Source: Candidatus Fonsibacter ubiquis
Lineage (GTDB): Bacteria; Pseudomonadota; Alphaproteobacteria; Pelagibacterales; Pelagibacteraceae
Assembly (NCBI RefSeq): GCF_002688585.1
Contig: NZ_CP024034.1
Coordinates: forward strand, 859,501-923,500
Reading direction: 5' to 3'
Length of the DNA: 64,000 nucleotides
The translations under genes were made by a program, and so were the position numbers. This document shows, piece by piece, positions 1 to 9,001 of this stretch (its first letter is position 1; each line of letters begins with the position of its first letter). The notes under the pieces were generated by a model, which saw only the letters and a list, made by a program, of their open reading frames with translations, had not been told where the DNA came from and did not search any database.

Positions 1-60
1 GTCTCCAGAACTAATAATTTCGAAATTTCCAGGTTTAAATTTTAATTTTGCTTCTTTCAT
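1..60 (-). CDS. DUF2093 family protein, N-terminal fragment
   Basis: An ATG (minus strand, 60-58) opens a frame that runs off the left edge; only 20 residues are visible, starting MKEAKLKFKPG and reading on to FEIISSGD. The short lead followed by a PG-F-x-I/V-x-x-SGD pattern matches the start of small DUF2093 proteins, which in alphaproteobacteria commonly sit directly downstream of xseA. Here it starts 11 bp after the xseA stop on the same strand, so co-transcription is likely. Function is unknown. The identification rests on a short stretch plus gene context. Confidence 0.6.
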   Translation of the reverse strand, partial: MKEAKLKFKPGNFEIISSGD

Positions 61-71
61 AAAAAATTTTT

Positions 72-1259
72 TCAACCAATTTTAGCTTTAATTTTTCCAT
101 CTGATAATTCAATAATAACATCATTATTTTTGAGAGTATGATTTTTTTTATAAATAATATTATTATTTAAATCTCTAATAATTGAAAAACCTCTTTTTAG
201 AATTTTTTTTGTATCTAAACTTTCTAATCTAGAAAAAATACTATTTAAATTTAATTGAAAATATTTAAATTTATCTTTTAGTAAATTGGTAAGTGATTTA
301 TCATAAATTTTAATTTTATCTTTCTTCTCTTTAATAAAATTTTTTAAATTATTAATATTTAATGATTTTATTAATTGGTAAACATTTTTATCTTTTTCTC
401 TTAAAAATAAATTAAAATTAGAAATTAACTGTTTATTAAATGCAAAAATTTTCTCAATTAAAACAGTTTTTTCTGGAACAGCTTTCTCTGCAGCCGCAGT
501 TGGAGTTGAGGCTCTATAATCTGCTACTAAATCTAGTAATGTAAAATCAGTCTCATGTCCGATCGCGGAAATAATTGGTATTTTACTTACAAATGCAGAT
601 TTAACTACATTTTCGTCATTAAACGATAATAAATCTTCAGCTCCACCGCCTCCTCTAGCTATTATAATCGTATCTACATTAATTCTTTTATTAAAAAATT
701 CTATTCCTTTAATTATTTCTCCTGCTGATTTATTTCCCTGAACAGAAATTGGATAAATTAATAAATGAGTTGGATATCTATCTTGCACTCTGTTGATAAT
801 ATCCATTATTACCGCGCCTGTTGGTGAAGTAATTATTCCAATTTTATTAGGAATAAATGAAATAGATTTTTTATTTTCTTCATTAAAATAGCCTTCAGCT
901 TGTAATTTTTTCTTTCTTTGTTCAACTAATTTTAACAAAGCTCCTTCGCCTTGAAGCTCGATCTGATCTACTTTGATCTGATAACTTGAAATACTACTTT
1001 TTGCATATGTTGTAATCTTTCCTTCAGCAACAACCTCCATACCTTCTTCTGGAAAAACTTGCAAAAGTGGCACTGCGCTTGACCAGCATATAGCATTTAA
1101 AATAAAATTTTCGTCCTTTAGTGAAAAATACAAATGACCTTTATTTTCTTTTATTTTGGAAACTTCGCCTCTAATTCTCACTCTTTCAAAATTTTCTTCT
1201 AAAATATTTTTTGTCAAAGATGTGATTTCTGAAACAGAAAATTCTGGTATGTTTTTCAT
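72..1259 (-). CDS. xseA: Exodeoxyribonuclease VII large subunit
   Basis: XseA is the catalytic large subunit of exonuclease VII, which degrades single-stranded DNA into oligonucleotides together with XseB. The 395-residue product has an N-terminal OB-fold nucleic-acid-binding region (about residues 10-100, with RIRGEVSK and GHLYFSLKD) followed by the catalytic domain with GIITSPTGAVIMDI, ARGGGGAEDLLSFND and SAIGHETDFTLLD, then a Lys-rich coiled C-terminus. I start it at the ATG at 1259; a TTG two codons upstream (1265) is possible but weaker. It is divergent from purD with only 27 bp between the starts, so the two promoters must be compact or overlap. xseB is not in the window. Confidence 0.95.
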   Translation of the reverse strand: MKNIPEFSVSEITSLTKNILEENFERVRIRGEVSKIKENKGHLYFSLKDENFILNAICWSSAVPLLQVFPEEGMEVVAEGKITTYAKSSISSYQIKVDQIELQGEGALLKLVEQRKKKLQAEGYFNEENKKSISFIPNKIGIITSPTGAVIMDIINRVQDRYPTHLLIYPISVQGNKSAGEIIKGIEFFNKRINVDTIIIARGGGGAEDLLSFNDENVVKSAFVSKIPIISAIGHETDFTLLDLVADYRASTPTAAAEKAVPEKTVLIEKIFAFNKQLISNFNLFLREKDKNVYQLIKSLNINNLKNFIKEKKDKIKIYDKSLTNLLKDKFKYFQLNLNSIFSRLESLDTKKILKRGFSIIRDLNNNIIYKKNHTLKNNDVIIELSDGKIKAKIG

Positions 1260-1286
1260 TATCAATTTATATACCTATATTATTAT

Positions 1287-2552
1287 ATGAACATAGCTGT
1301 TATAGGAAGCGGTGGCAGAGAACATTCTATTTGCTTTAAACTAAAACAATCAAAGCATATAAATAAAATTTTTTGTATTCCTGGAAATGCCGGCACAAAC
1401 AAAGTTGCAGAGAATATTAATATAGATATTCTTGATTTTAAAAATATTTCTAATTTCTTAAAAAATAATAATATAAAAGTAGTATTTGTTGGGCCTGAAA
1501 TACCTTTGGTTAATGGAATTAAAGACTACCTAGAAAAAAAAAGTTTTTTTGTATTTGGTCCATCTAAAGCAGCTTCAAGATTAGAAAAATCCAAATCTTT
1601 TACAAAAAAACTCTGCAAAAAATATAAAATACCTACGGCACAGTATAAATCTTTTAGTAGTATGAAAGGAGTAAGGGATTATATAAAAAATATGAATACC
1701 CCAATTGTGATTAAAGCCGATGGTTTAGCTTCTGGTAAAGGTGTTTATATTTGTAATAACAAAAATATAGCATTTAAAAAATGCAAAGAAATTAATGAAG
1801 GAAAATTTAAAAGCTCTAGAAAATTTGTAATTGAAGAGTTTTTATCTGGGGAAGAGGCAAGTTACTTTATACTGTCCGATGGAAAAAATTATAAATTTTT
1901 TGGAACTGCACAAGATCATAAAAGAATAGGCGAAGGTGATACTGGCCCTAATACGGGAGGAATGGGCGCCTACTCTCCTTCTAATATTATTACAAATAAA
2001 GTTGAAGAAAAAATAAAAAAAGAAATTATTGAACCGACTTTAAAAGGACTAAAAATATTAGGATGTCCCTTTGTCGGAATTCTTTATGCTGGCTTAATTA
2101 TAAAGGACAATCAACCAAAACTTATTGAATATAATATTAGACTTGGAGATCCAGAGTGCCAAGTCTTGATGATGAGATTAAAAACTGATCTATTAAAAAT
2201 TATAATTGCTTGTAAAAAAAAACAAATTAATAAATTAGCAATCAAATGGAGTAATAAAAAAGCGATAACAATTGTTGCTTCATCTAAAGGATACCCTAGT
2301 AAGCAAAGTAAAGTATCAGAAATAAAGAATACAAATAAAATCTTACTAAATAATAATCAATATTTATTTCACGCAAGCACATTTAATAAAAATAATAGGA
2401 TTTTTACATCAGGCGGTAGAGTTTTAAATGCTACTGCCGTAAATAAAAATTTAAGATCAGGCCGAAACACATGCATAGACATGTTAAAAAAAATTAATTG
2501 GAAAGATAAATACTTTAGAAAAGATATTGGCTGGAGAGTTATAAATAGTTAA
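1287..2552 (+). CDS. purD: Phosphoribosylamine--glycine ligase (GAR synthetase)
   Basis: PurD joins glycine to 5-phosphoribosylamine using ATP, the second step of de novo purine synthesis, in the cytosol. The 421-residue protein has the usual four-part ATP-grasp layout: N-terminal GSGGREHS, the ATP-grasp part with IKADGLASGKGVY and EEFLSGEEASYF, the conserved HKRIGEGDTGPNTGGMGAYSP segment, and YNIRLGDPECQ for metal and ATP binding. Length matches the family (about 420-430). Its end overlaps the convergent tadA stop by 4 bp. Nothing is unusual besides high Lys/Asn content from base composition. Confidence 0.96.
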   Translation: MNIAVIGSGGREHSICFKLKQSKHINKIFCIPGNAGTNKVAENINIDILDFKNISNFLKNNNIKVVFVGPEIPLVNGIKDYLEKKSFFVFGPSKAASRLEKSKSFTKKLCKKYKIPTAQYKSFSSMKGVRDYIKNMNTPIVIKADGLASGKGVYICNNKNIAFKKCKEINEGKFKSSRKFVIEEFLSGEEASYFILSDGKNYKFFGTAQDHKRIGEGDTGPNTGGMGAYSPSNIITNKVEEKIKKEIIEPTLKGLKILGCPFVGILYAGLIIKDNQPKLIEYNIRLGDPECQVLMMRLKTDLLKIIIACKKKQINKLAIKWSNKKAITIVASSKGYPSKQSKVSEIKNTNKILLNNNQYLFHASTFNKNNRIFTSGGRVLNATAVNKNLRSGRNTCIDMLKKINWKDKYFRKDIGWRVINS

Positions 2553-3007
2553 TTACGTTTTTTCTTAAAAAAATTTTTCATTAAGTTTAGAAAAACATTT
2601 TCTTTAAAGCCATAATAAAACTTAGGCTTATGATGTAAATTTTTAGAATAAATCAATTTTGGACCATTTATAAAACCTCCTGACTTTTTATCCTCTAGAC
2701 AAAAATAAACTCTCCTGATCCTAGAGATAGAAATTGCAGAGGTACACATGGGGCATGGCTCTAGGGAGCAATAAATATCAAACTTATCTAATCTTTCTAA
2801 ATTTGTTAATTTCAATGCTTTTAAAATAGCGTTAATCTCAGCATGAAAAATTGGATTTTTTTTAGTGTGATTAATACATGCCGATACAACTTTTTTAGTA
2901 ACAGGATCTACTATAATTGCACTAACAGGAAGTTCTCCCAAACTAAGGGCTTTTTTAGATAATTTTAAAAGTAAATCAGTATAAATGTTAATCTGATTAT
3001 TGATCAT
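2549..3007 (-). CDS. tadA: tRNA-specific adenosine-34 deaminase
   Basis: TadA converts A34 to inosine in the anticodon of tRNA-Arg(ACG), so that one tRNA reads three Arg codons. The zinc site is intact: His55-Ala-Glu57 (proton shuttle Glu57) and Pro-Cys85-Pro-Met-Cys88. The 152-residue length fits the family, and the C-terminal FKENV-type helix is present. The start codon lies inside the divergent pseudouridine synthase start: one CATG tetranucleotide (3005-3008) supplies this ATG and a possible ATG of the neighbour. No clear ribosome-binding site is visible. A guanine deaminase is a less likely alternative because context and motifs favour TadA. Confidence 0.9.
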   Translation of the reverse strand: MINNQINIYTDLLLKLSKKALSLGELPVSAIIVDPVTKKVVSACINHTKKNPIFHAEINAILKALKLTNLERLDKFDIYCSLEPCPMCTSAISISRIRRVYFCLEDKKSGGFINGPKLIYSKNLHHKPKFYYGFKENVFLNLMKNFFKKKRN

Positions 3008-3746
3008 GAATAATAATTACCAAAAAAAAATTAGAATAGCTAAATTTTTATCAAGTAAGGGATACGGCTCCAGGCGTGAAATAGAGAAATTAATTTTAAA
3101 AAATAAAATTATTGTAAATAAAGAAATTATTTCATCTCCTATTACTTTCGTTAATAATGACGATGAAATAGTTATAAATAATAAAAAAATTAATCTTCAA
3201 AAAAAACTAGATGTATGGAAATTTTACAAACCATTAAATTATATAACGTCGCGAAATAAACAAGACGATAGACCAATTATATATGATCTATTACCTTTTA
3301 ATCTAAAAAAAATTAAAACTGTTGGCAGGTTAGATATCAATTCTGAAGGACTTTTATTGTTAACAGATGATGGTGAAATAATAAGAAATCTTGAGTTGCC
3401 TAAAAATAAATTTATCAGAAAATATAAAATTAGAGTCTATGGATACATAAACGAAAATTCACTAGATAAAATCAGTAATGGCGCAAAAATTAATAATATT
3501 CGATACGCTCCTTTTGAGTATAAATTATTAAAAAAAGGAAACGCAAATTCTTGGTTAGAATTTCAAATGCATGAAGGAAAAAATAATGAAATTAGAAATT
3601 TATGTGCTGCTATACATCTTAAAGTTAATAGACTTATTAGGATAGAATATGGACCCTTTAAACTTAAAAACTTATTACCTGGAAAAGTAGAAAAAGCAGA
3701 AGAAAAAGAAATGAGATTGTATGAGGATTATATCGGGAAAATATAA
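3000..3746 (+). CDS. rluB: Pseudouridine synthase, RsuA/RluB/RluE/RluF family
   Basis: The protein isomerises uridine to pseudouridine in rRNA; in alphaproteobacteria this tadA/rsmD neighbour is usually annotated as RluB-like, acting on 23S rRNA. Residues about 10-65 form an S4 RNA-binding domain (AKFLSSKGYGSRREIEKLI). The catalytic motif GRLDINSEGLLLLTDDG places the nucleophilic Asp at residue 112, and an HEGKNNEIRNLCAAI segment closes the active site. The start may be ATG 3000 or ATG 3006; neither has a good ribosome-binding site. The last 26 bp overlap rsmD, implying translational coupling of two rRNA-modifying enzymes. The symbol is tentative because RluB, RluE and RsuA are hard to separate by eye. 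Confidence 0.8.
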   Translation: MIMNNNYQKKIRIAKFLSSKGYGSRREIEKLILKNKIIVNKEIISSPITFVNNDDEIVINNKKINLQKKLDVWKFYKPLNYITSRNKQDDRPIIYDLLPFNLKKIKTVGRLDINSEGLLLLTDDGEIIRNLELPKNKFIRKYKIRVYGYINENSLDKISNGAKINNIRYAPFEYKLLKKGNANSWLEFQMHEGKNNEIRNLCAAIHLKVNRLIRIEYGPFKLKNLLPGKVEKAEEKEMRLYEDYIGKI

Positions 3747-4287
3747 AGGAAAAAAAATACTTTTTCCAAAAAAATCAATTACTAGGCCTCTTAGAGACAG
3801 AGTTAAAGAAAATATATTTAATATATTGCAGCACTCGAATAAAATCCAATTTGAATTTAAAAATTCAATAGTCTTAGATCTTTTTTCAGGTTCTGGATCT
3901 TTTGGATTAGAATGTTTATCAAGAGATGTGAGTAAAGTAATTTTTTTTGAAAAAAACTTAGAAGCTTTTTCTATTCTAAAAAAAAATCTTAATACACTCA
4001 ATATACTAAGCGAGAATGCTATTGCTATTAATGATGATGTTTCTTTAATTCTTAATAATAAATTATTGGATCAAATTAAACCAAATTTAATATTTTTAGA
4101 TCCTCCTTTTGTAATAAAAAATATTAACAGCATAATAAACGACTTAAAAAAAATTATTAATAGGAAGAATATATTAGTTATTCATACAAATTCTGAAAAC
4201 AATATTTATAATAAAGAACTTAATTTTATTGAAGAGAGAGTTTATGGTGTTTCTAAAATCTATTTTGCAAAATTAAACTTAACTTAA
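3721..4287 (+). CDS. rsmD: 16S rRNA (guanine(966)-N2)-methyltransferase
   Basis: RsmD methylates G966 of 16S rRNA using S-adenosylmethionine during 30S assembly. The start MRIISGKYKGKK is typical of the family. SAM motif I is VLDLFSGSGSFGLECLSR (about 51-68), and the catalytic N6/N2-amino MTase motif DPPF is at residues 127-130. The 188-residue length is standard. The gene begins inside the end of the pseudouridine synthase and its stop overlaps the convergent pgi by 9 bp. Confidence 0.93.
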   Translation: MRIISGKYKGKKILFPKKSITRPLRDRVKENIFNILQHSNKIQFEFKNSIVLDLFSGSGSFGLECLSRDVSKVIFFEKNLEAFSILKKNLNTLNILSENAIAINDDVSLILNNKLLDQIKPNLIFLDPPFVIKNINSIINDLKKIINRKNILVIHTNSENNIYNKELNFIEERVYGVSKIYFAKLNLT

Positions 4288-5463
4288 TTTTAAATAAGTC
4301 TCTTTCTTAATTGCTTCTACGGCTGGTTGATTAAAGGGATTTAAATCTAAAGCTTTGCATAAAATTACTGTTTCCATCATTGAATAAACAAGTAAAGAAA
4401 TGAGGTTTTGAGTAGATTTTTTTGGATCAATCAAGATTACTCGAAAAGGTATGAAATTTTTTTTAAAGACACTAATTGTTGCATTAAATTGAGCATTTAT
4501 AATATTATTTAAAGAATTGCTCCTAAATTTTTGATTAAAATGATCTTTAATTGACCTATCAATTTTCTTGTTGGCTATTTTGAAAAAAGTGAAAAATTTA
4601 TTTCTATTTCCATCCAAAAAAAGCTGCATAATACTGTGATGATCTTTAGGACACTCTGATATAATTGGCGTAAGATCTTTACCATTTTTACCTATACTCT
4701 CTGCTAACAATTGCTGATGCCAATAACCATAATTTAATAAATTATTAGAATAGATTAGAGATACATAGGTATCTATTTTAGACTTTTTCATCAGAGATAA
4801 AATAGTCGCTGTATTTTTAATAAGATCTTTTTTTAAATTTCCTTTTAGGACAGAATTAATTCCAAGGATAATTTTTTTATAATCAATATTAAACATTAGT
4901 AAACCTGGATCTGATAAAACTGAGTATCGACCACTAAGGTTCGTATTGTGTTCAAAGAATAGAATACTATTTTTTTTTGCAAAATTAAAAAGTGCATTAT
5001 TTTTTTCTGAAATAATTATAAAATTCTTAGATAAATTTTTTTTTCTTTTCTTAAAATGACTTAAAATAATATTACAATTTGTTAAAGTCTCTAGAGTTTG
5101 TCCAGATTTAGATATAACAAAAATAGTAAACATACTTAGATCTTTTTTAATCAAATCATTAATTGCAATATTATTTAAATTATCTAAAAAATAATAATTT
5201 TTATCTAAACCAAAAAATGATGAAATCATTTTTGATCCAAGAACAGAACCCCCCATACCTATAACTAAAATTTTTTTATGTAATTTTTTTTTTAGTAAAT
5301 TTTTTTTTAAAAAAAGATTTTTCTGATACTGTTCACTTAATGTATCAAAAAAAAAATTTTCTCTACTATTAAGTAAATTTTTAAATATCTTAGAACACTT
5401 TCCAAAATTTTTTCTGTAAAGCGTTGAATTACTTTTTACAAAAGTAAAAGAATCAATTTTCAT
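4279..5463 (-). CDS. pgi: Glucose-6-phosphate isomerase
   Basis: Pgi interconverts glucose-6-phosphate and fructose-6-phosphate. The protein has two SIS-fold halves: VIGMGGSVLGSKMISSFFG (about 68-85) and SKSGQTLETLTN (about 118-129) for phosphate binding, and a C-terminal NPFNQPAVEAIKKETY segment that carries the conserved Gln and Lys. At 394 residues it is much shorter than the 550-residue E. coli enzyme, matching the compact form known from some bacteria. I choose ATG 5463 over TTG 5466. It follows the lipoprotein gene by 4 bp on the same strand. Confidence 0.9.
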   Translation of the reverse strand: MKIDSFTFVKSNSTLYRKNFGKCSKIFKNLLNSRENFFFDTLSEQYQKNLFLKKNLLKKKLHKKILVIGMGGSVLGSKMISSFFGLDKNYYFLDNLNNIAINDLIKKDLSMFTIFVISKSGQTLETLTNCNIILSHFKKRKKNLSKNFIIISEKNNALFNFAKKNSILFFEHNTNLSGRYSVLSDPGLLMFNIDYKKIILGINSVLKGNLKKDLIKNTATILSLMKKSKIDTYVSLIYSNNLLNYGYWHQQLLAESIGKNGKDLTPIISECPKDHHSIMQLFLDGNRNKFFTFFKIANKKIDRSIKDHFNQKFRSNSLNNIINAQFNATISVFKKNFIPFRVILIDPKKSTQNLISLLVYSMMETVILCKALDLNPFNQPAVEAIKKETYLKLS

Positions 5464-5467
5464 CAAA

Positions 5468-5779
5468 CTATTTTATTTTTTCAAGAATACTTTTTTCTAA
5501 TGAACCAGAATCTGTTCCTTTATTAATTCCACTATCTTGTTTATCTTTGCCTAAATTTTTATTAAAAATTTCTTTTAAATTATCTTTTTCATCTTTTTGA
5601 TTATTTTGGTTTACTGAATCCGGTGGAAGTAAATCAAAATTGGGTGGCATAGTTAAAGGGTTTCTTTTCTCTATCAAAAACTCATTAGGAACATCTTTTT
5701 TCATCCCTAATCCTTTTTGAACATTTTCACATGATGATAATAAAAATAATAAAACTAATAAACTTATAATTTTTTTCAT
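5468..5779 (-). CDS. DUF3035 (BamF-like) outer-membrane lipoprotein
   Basis: A 103-residue lipoprotein: positive N-terminus, hydrophobic core, then lipobox L-S-S-Cys17, followed by a short conserved region with FLIEKRNPLTMPPNFDLLPP and a hydrophilic Asn/Lys/Asp-rich tail. The NPLxxPPxFxLxPP pattern is the mark of DUF3035; a Caulobacter member (BamF) associates with the BAM outer-membrane assembly complex. It overlaps lspA by 4 bp, so the signal peptidase that would mature it is encoded immediately upstream in the same transcript. A role in outer-membrane protein assembly is inferred from the family. Confidence 0.75.
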   Translation of the reverse strand: MKKIISLLVLLFLLSSCENVQKGLGMKKDVPNEFLIEKRNPLTMPPNFDLLPPDSVNQNNQKDEKDNLKEIFNKNLGKDKQDSGINKGTDSGSLEKSILEKIK

Positions 5780-6255
5780 GTTTTTTTTATTTTAAAAAGA
5801 TCAATAATTATTAATCCAATAATTCCAATTGTGATAAAAATATCAGCAATATTAAAGGTAAACCAGTGAAAACTCTTATAATGAAGATCTATAAAATCTG
5901 GGACAGAATTATAATAAAATCTATCAAATAAATTGCCGAGCGAACCTCCTAAAATTATAGAAATAAAAATAGACTCTAAGTAATTCGATGTAGTTATCAT
6001 CCAATATATTAAAATTAAATTAATAGCAGCTATTATGATGGAGACAGTTGAATAAAAAATATTAGGTTCTATTTGTAAAAGTCCAAAACCAATTCCGCTG
6101 TTCCAAACTAAAGAAAGGTTTAAAAAAGAGTTAATATAAATTTCAGATAATGAATTATTTAAAAAACTTTTTAAAATTAAAATTTTTGAAACTCTGTCTA
6201 TTAAAAAAAAAATAATTATAATTACAAATAAATATATTTTTTTTTTATTTATCAT
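5776..6255 (-). CDS. lspA: Lipoprotein signal peptidase (signal peptidase II)
   Basis: LspA is an inner-membrane aspartyl protease that cuts the signal peptide of prolipoproteins before the lipidated Cys. The 159-residue protein has four hydrophobic segments. The catalytic aspartates are visible as Asp111 in GGSLGNLFDRF and Asp138 in FNIADIF, spaced like E. coli Asp114/Asp141. It lies 1 bp after the ileS stop, reproducing the widespread ileS-lspA pair, and overlaps a lipoprotein substrate candidate downstream. Confidence 0.95.
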   Translation of the reverse strand: MINKKKIYLFVIIIIFFLIDRVSKILILKSFLNNSLSEIYINSFLNLSLVWNSGIGFGLLQIEPNIFYSTVSIIIAAINLILIYWMITTSNYLESIFISIILGGSLGNLFDRFYYNSVPDFIDLHYKSFHWFTFNIADIFITIGIIGLIIIDLFKIKKT

Positions 6256-6256
6256 T

Positions 6257-9001
6257 TTAATTTTTTAAACCACAAACATCTCTGCTGCATGTTTTTTCCA
6301 AAATCTTCCAACAACGAGGACATTTTTGTCCTTTAGCTTTTACTATTTTCACAGCAACACCCTCAATATCTTTTAAGGAGAATAGATTGCTTTGATTAAT
6401 TAGAGGCTCTGCTTTTGCTTCTGAGCAGATAAAGATTTCACTAAGATCTTCTTCTTTTATAAGATTTAAATATTCTTCTTTTAAATAAACAATAACATTT
6501 GCTTCTAAGCTAGACCCAATAATTTTCGTACTTCTAATATCTTCGATAGCTGCATTAACAACTTGCTTTACTTTCTTAATGCCAATCCACTTATTTTTGA
6601 CTTCAGAGTTATTCCAAGTCGAAGGTATAATTGGAAAATCTTGTAAATGAATACTCTTGTAATTTTTATTTTGAATTACTTGATAGGCCTCTTCTGATGT
6701 AAAGGCTAAAATTGGTGAAAACCATTTTAATAAAAAATTAGTAAGAACATTTAATACTTCTAAGCATTTATTTCTTCTTAGACTATTTTCACTATCACAA
6801 TAAAGGATATCTTTTTTTATATCAAAATAAAAAGCAGAAAGATCTAAAGTGCAAAAATTTAAAAGTTCTACATATATTTTGTGAAAATTATATGAGTTAA
6901 TATAATCTCGAAATCTTAAATCAAGCTCATATACCTGTAATAAAATATATTTCTCCAAGGATGATAAATTTAAATAATCTATCTTTGTAAAATCATCATT
7001 TAATAATTTGTCATTTAAATTTCCTAATAAAAATCGAAGAGTATTTCTAATTCTTCTATAAGACTCAGCGTGTTGATTTAGAATTGCCTTATCAATCTTC
7101 AAATCTTCAGAATAATCAGAAGCCACAACCCACAATCTAAGTATATCTGCTCCAAAATTTTTAATTACTTCTTCTGGCATAACCACATTTCCTAGGGATT
7201 TTGACATTTTTTGTCCTTTACCATCTACAACAAATCCATGGCATAAAATGTTTTGAAATGGCGCAGTTCCTTTTGTTCCGCAAGACTCAAGCAAAGAAGA
7301 ATGAAACCAACCCCTATGCTGATCCGATCCTTCTAAATAAAGATTTGCTGGCCAAGTAAGCTCTGGTCGCTTATCTAAAACATAACTATGAGTAGAGCCG
7401 CTATCGAACCAAACTTCCACAATATCTCTAACTTGTTCGTAATCTTTAGCATTATAATCCTTACCTAAGAAATCCTGAGGTTTTCTTATAAACCAAGAGT
7501 CACTTCCTTCTTCTTCAAAAATTTTTGCAATACCCTCTAAAACTTTTTCATCGGCTAGAGGTTTTCCTGTTTTTTTTGATATAAATATTGGTAAAGGCAC
7601 GCCCCAAACTCTTTGACGAGAAACACACCAGTCAGGTCTCGTTTCTATCATTGATCTCAATCTATTTTGACCAACGGCTGGATAGAATTTCGTATTTCCA
7701 ATTGCTGTTAATGATTTTTGTCTTAATTTATTTGTTTCCATAGATATAAACCATTGAGGTGTAGCTCTATGAACCAGAGGCGCTTTGGATCTCCATGAAT
7801 GCGGATAACTATGCTTTAATTTGCCTTTACCTAATAAACTATTTGAATTCGTCAACTCATTAATAATTATATCGTCTGCTTTAAAAATGTGGGTACCAGC
7901 AAATTTAATAATATTTTTTGTATAATGACCTTTGTCATCTATTGTATCAAAAGCTTGTATATTGTTATTTAAACATAAATAATAATCATCTGGTCCATGG
8001 CTAGGTGCACAATGAACAATTCCTGTTCCCTGCTCCAAATTAACAAAATTACCATCAAGCATAGGAACATCAAAGGTATAACCAATTTCTTTAAAGGGAT
8101 GGTTGCAAATAATATTTTTTAGTTCCGATCCTGAAAAACTTTCAACAATTTCAAAATTTGTAATTTTACAATCTACTAAAACTTTATCTACTAATTTTTC
8201 TGCAATAATGATTTTTTCATTATTATTTATTTTAATAATAGAATAATTAATTTTATTATTGAAGGCTAAGGCTCTATTACATGGAATAGTCCATGGAGTT
8301 GTTGTCCAAATAACAACACTGGAGTTCATGAACTTTTCTGGACCAGACTTAATTAAAAATTTTGTATAAATAGTATTAGAAGTGTGGTCATAATATTCAA
8401 CCTCAGCATCAGCTAAGGCTGTAGTTTCAACAACCGACCATAGAACTGGTTTAAATCCTCTATATAACCCACCATTTATTATGAATTTACTTATCTCTCT
8501 AGCTATTTGAGCTTCTGACGACTTGCTCATAGTCGTATAATGGTTTTTCCAATCTCCATTTACTCCTAATCTATTAAATTCCTTTTTTTGAATTTCGATC
8601 CAACTTGCTGCAAATTGTCGGCATTCTTCTCTAAATTCGTTTACTGGAATAGTATCTTTATTTTTTCCTTTCTTTTTATATTCTTCCTCCACTTTCCATT
8701 CTATTGGCAACCCATGACAATCCCATCCTGGCACATATGGAGCATCTTTGCCCATCATTTGGTTAAACCTTACAACGATGTCTTTTAAAATTTTATTTAA
8801 TGCCGTACCTATATGAATATGCCCGTTTGCATAAGGAGGTCCATCGTGTAAAATAAATTTATCTCTACCTTTGCTTTTAGATCTTAATTCTTGATAAAGA
8901 TTAATCTCTTCCCAAAATTTAATTATTTCTGGCTCCTTTGCAGGCAAATTAGCTTTCATGGGAAAAGAAGTTGAGGGAAGATTTATTTTAATTTCTGACA
9001 T
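6257..9001 (-). CDS. ileS: Isoleucyl-tRNA synthetase
   Basis: IleRS charges tRNA-Ile and edits misactivated valine. The 914-residue class I enzyme has the signature region HGPPYANGHIHIGTALNK (about 53-70), the CP1 editing domain with WTTTPWTIPCNRAL, the second signature QKMSKSLGNV, and a C-terminal zinc-finger-like tail starting CPRCWKI and ending in CGLKN. The first signature reads HIGT rather than the common HIGH; the change is visible in the DNA (ACG codon). The gene overlaps the ribF stop by 1 bp at its start and leads into lspA, giving ribF-ileS-lspA order as in many proteobacteria. Confidence 0.97.
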   Translation of the reverse strand: MSEIKINLPSTSFPMKANLPAKEPEIIKFWEEINLYQELRSKSKGRDKFILHDGPPYANGHIHIGTALNKILKDIVVRFNQMMGKDAPYVPGWDCHGLPIEWKVEEEYKKKGKNKDTIPVNEFREECRQFAASWIEIQKKEFNRLGVNGDWKNHYTTMSKSSEAQIAREISKFIINGGLYRGFKPVLWSVVETTALADAEVEYYDHTSNTIYTKFLIKSGPEKFMNSSVVIWTTTPWTIPCNRALAFNNKINYSIIKINNNEKIIIAEKLVDKVLVDCKITNFEIVESFSGSELKNIICNHPFKEIGYTFDVPMLDGNFVNLEQGTGIVHCAPSHGPDDYYLCLNNNIQAFDTIDDKGHYTKNIIKFAGTHIFKADDIIINELTNSNSLLGKGKLKHSYPHSWRSKAPLVHRATPQWFISMETNKLRQKSLTAIGNTKFYPAVGQNRLRSMIETRPDWCVSRQRVWGVPLPIFISKKTGKPLADEKVLEGIAKIFEEEGSDSWFIRKPQDFLGKDYNAKDYEQVRDIVEVWFDSGSTHSYVLDKRPELTWPANLYLEGSDQHRGWFHSSLLESCGTKGTAPFQNILCHGFVVDGKGQKMSKSLGNVVMPEEVIKNFGADILRLWVVASDYSEDLKIDKAILNQHAESYRRIRNTLRFLLGNLNDKLLNDDFTKIDYLNLSSLEKYILLQVYELDLRFRDYINSYNFHKIYVELLNFCTLDLSAFYFDIKKDILYCDSENSLRRNKCLEVLNVLTNFLLKWFSPILAFTSEEAYQVIQNKNYKSIHLQDFPIIPSTWNNSEVKNKWIGIKKVKQVVNAAIEDIRSTKIIGSSLEANVIVYLKEEYLNLIKEEDLSEIFICSEAKAEPLINQSNLFSLKDIEGVAVKIVKAKGQKCPRCWKILEKTCSRDVCGLKN

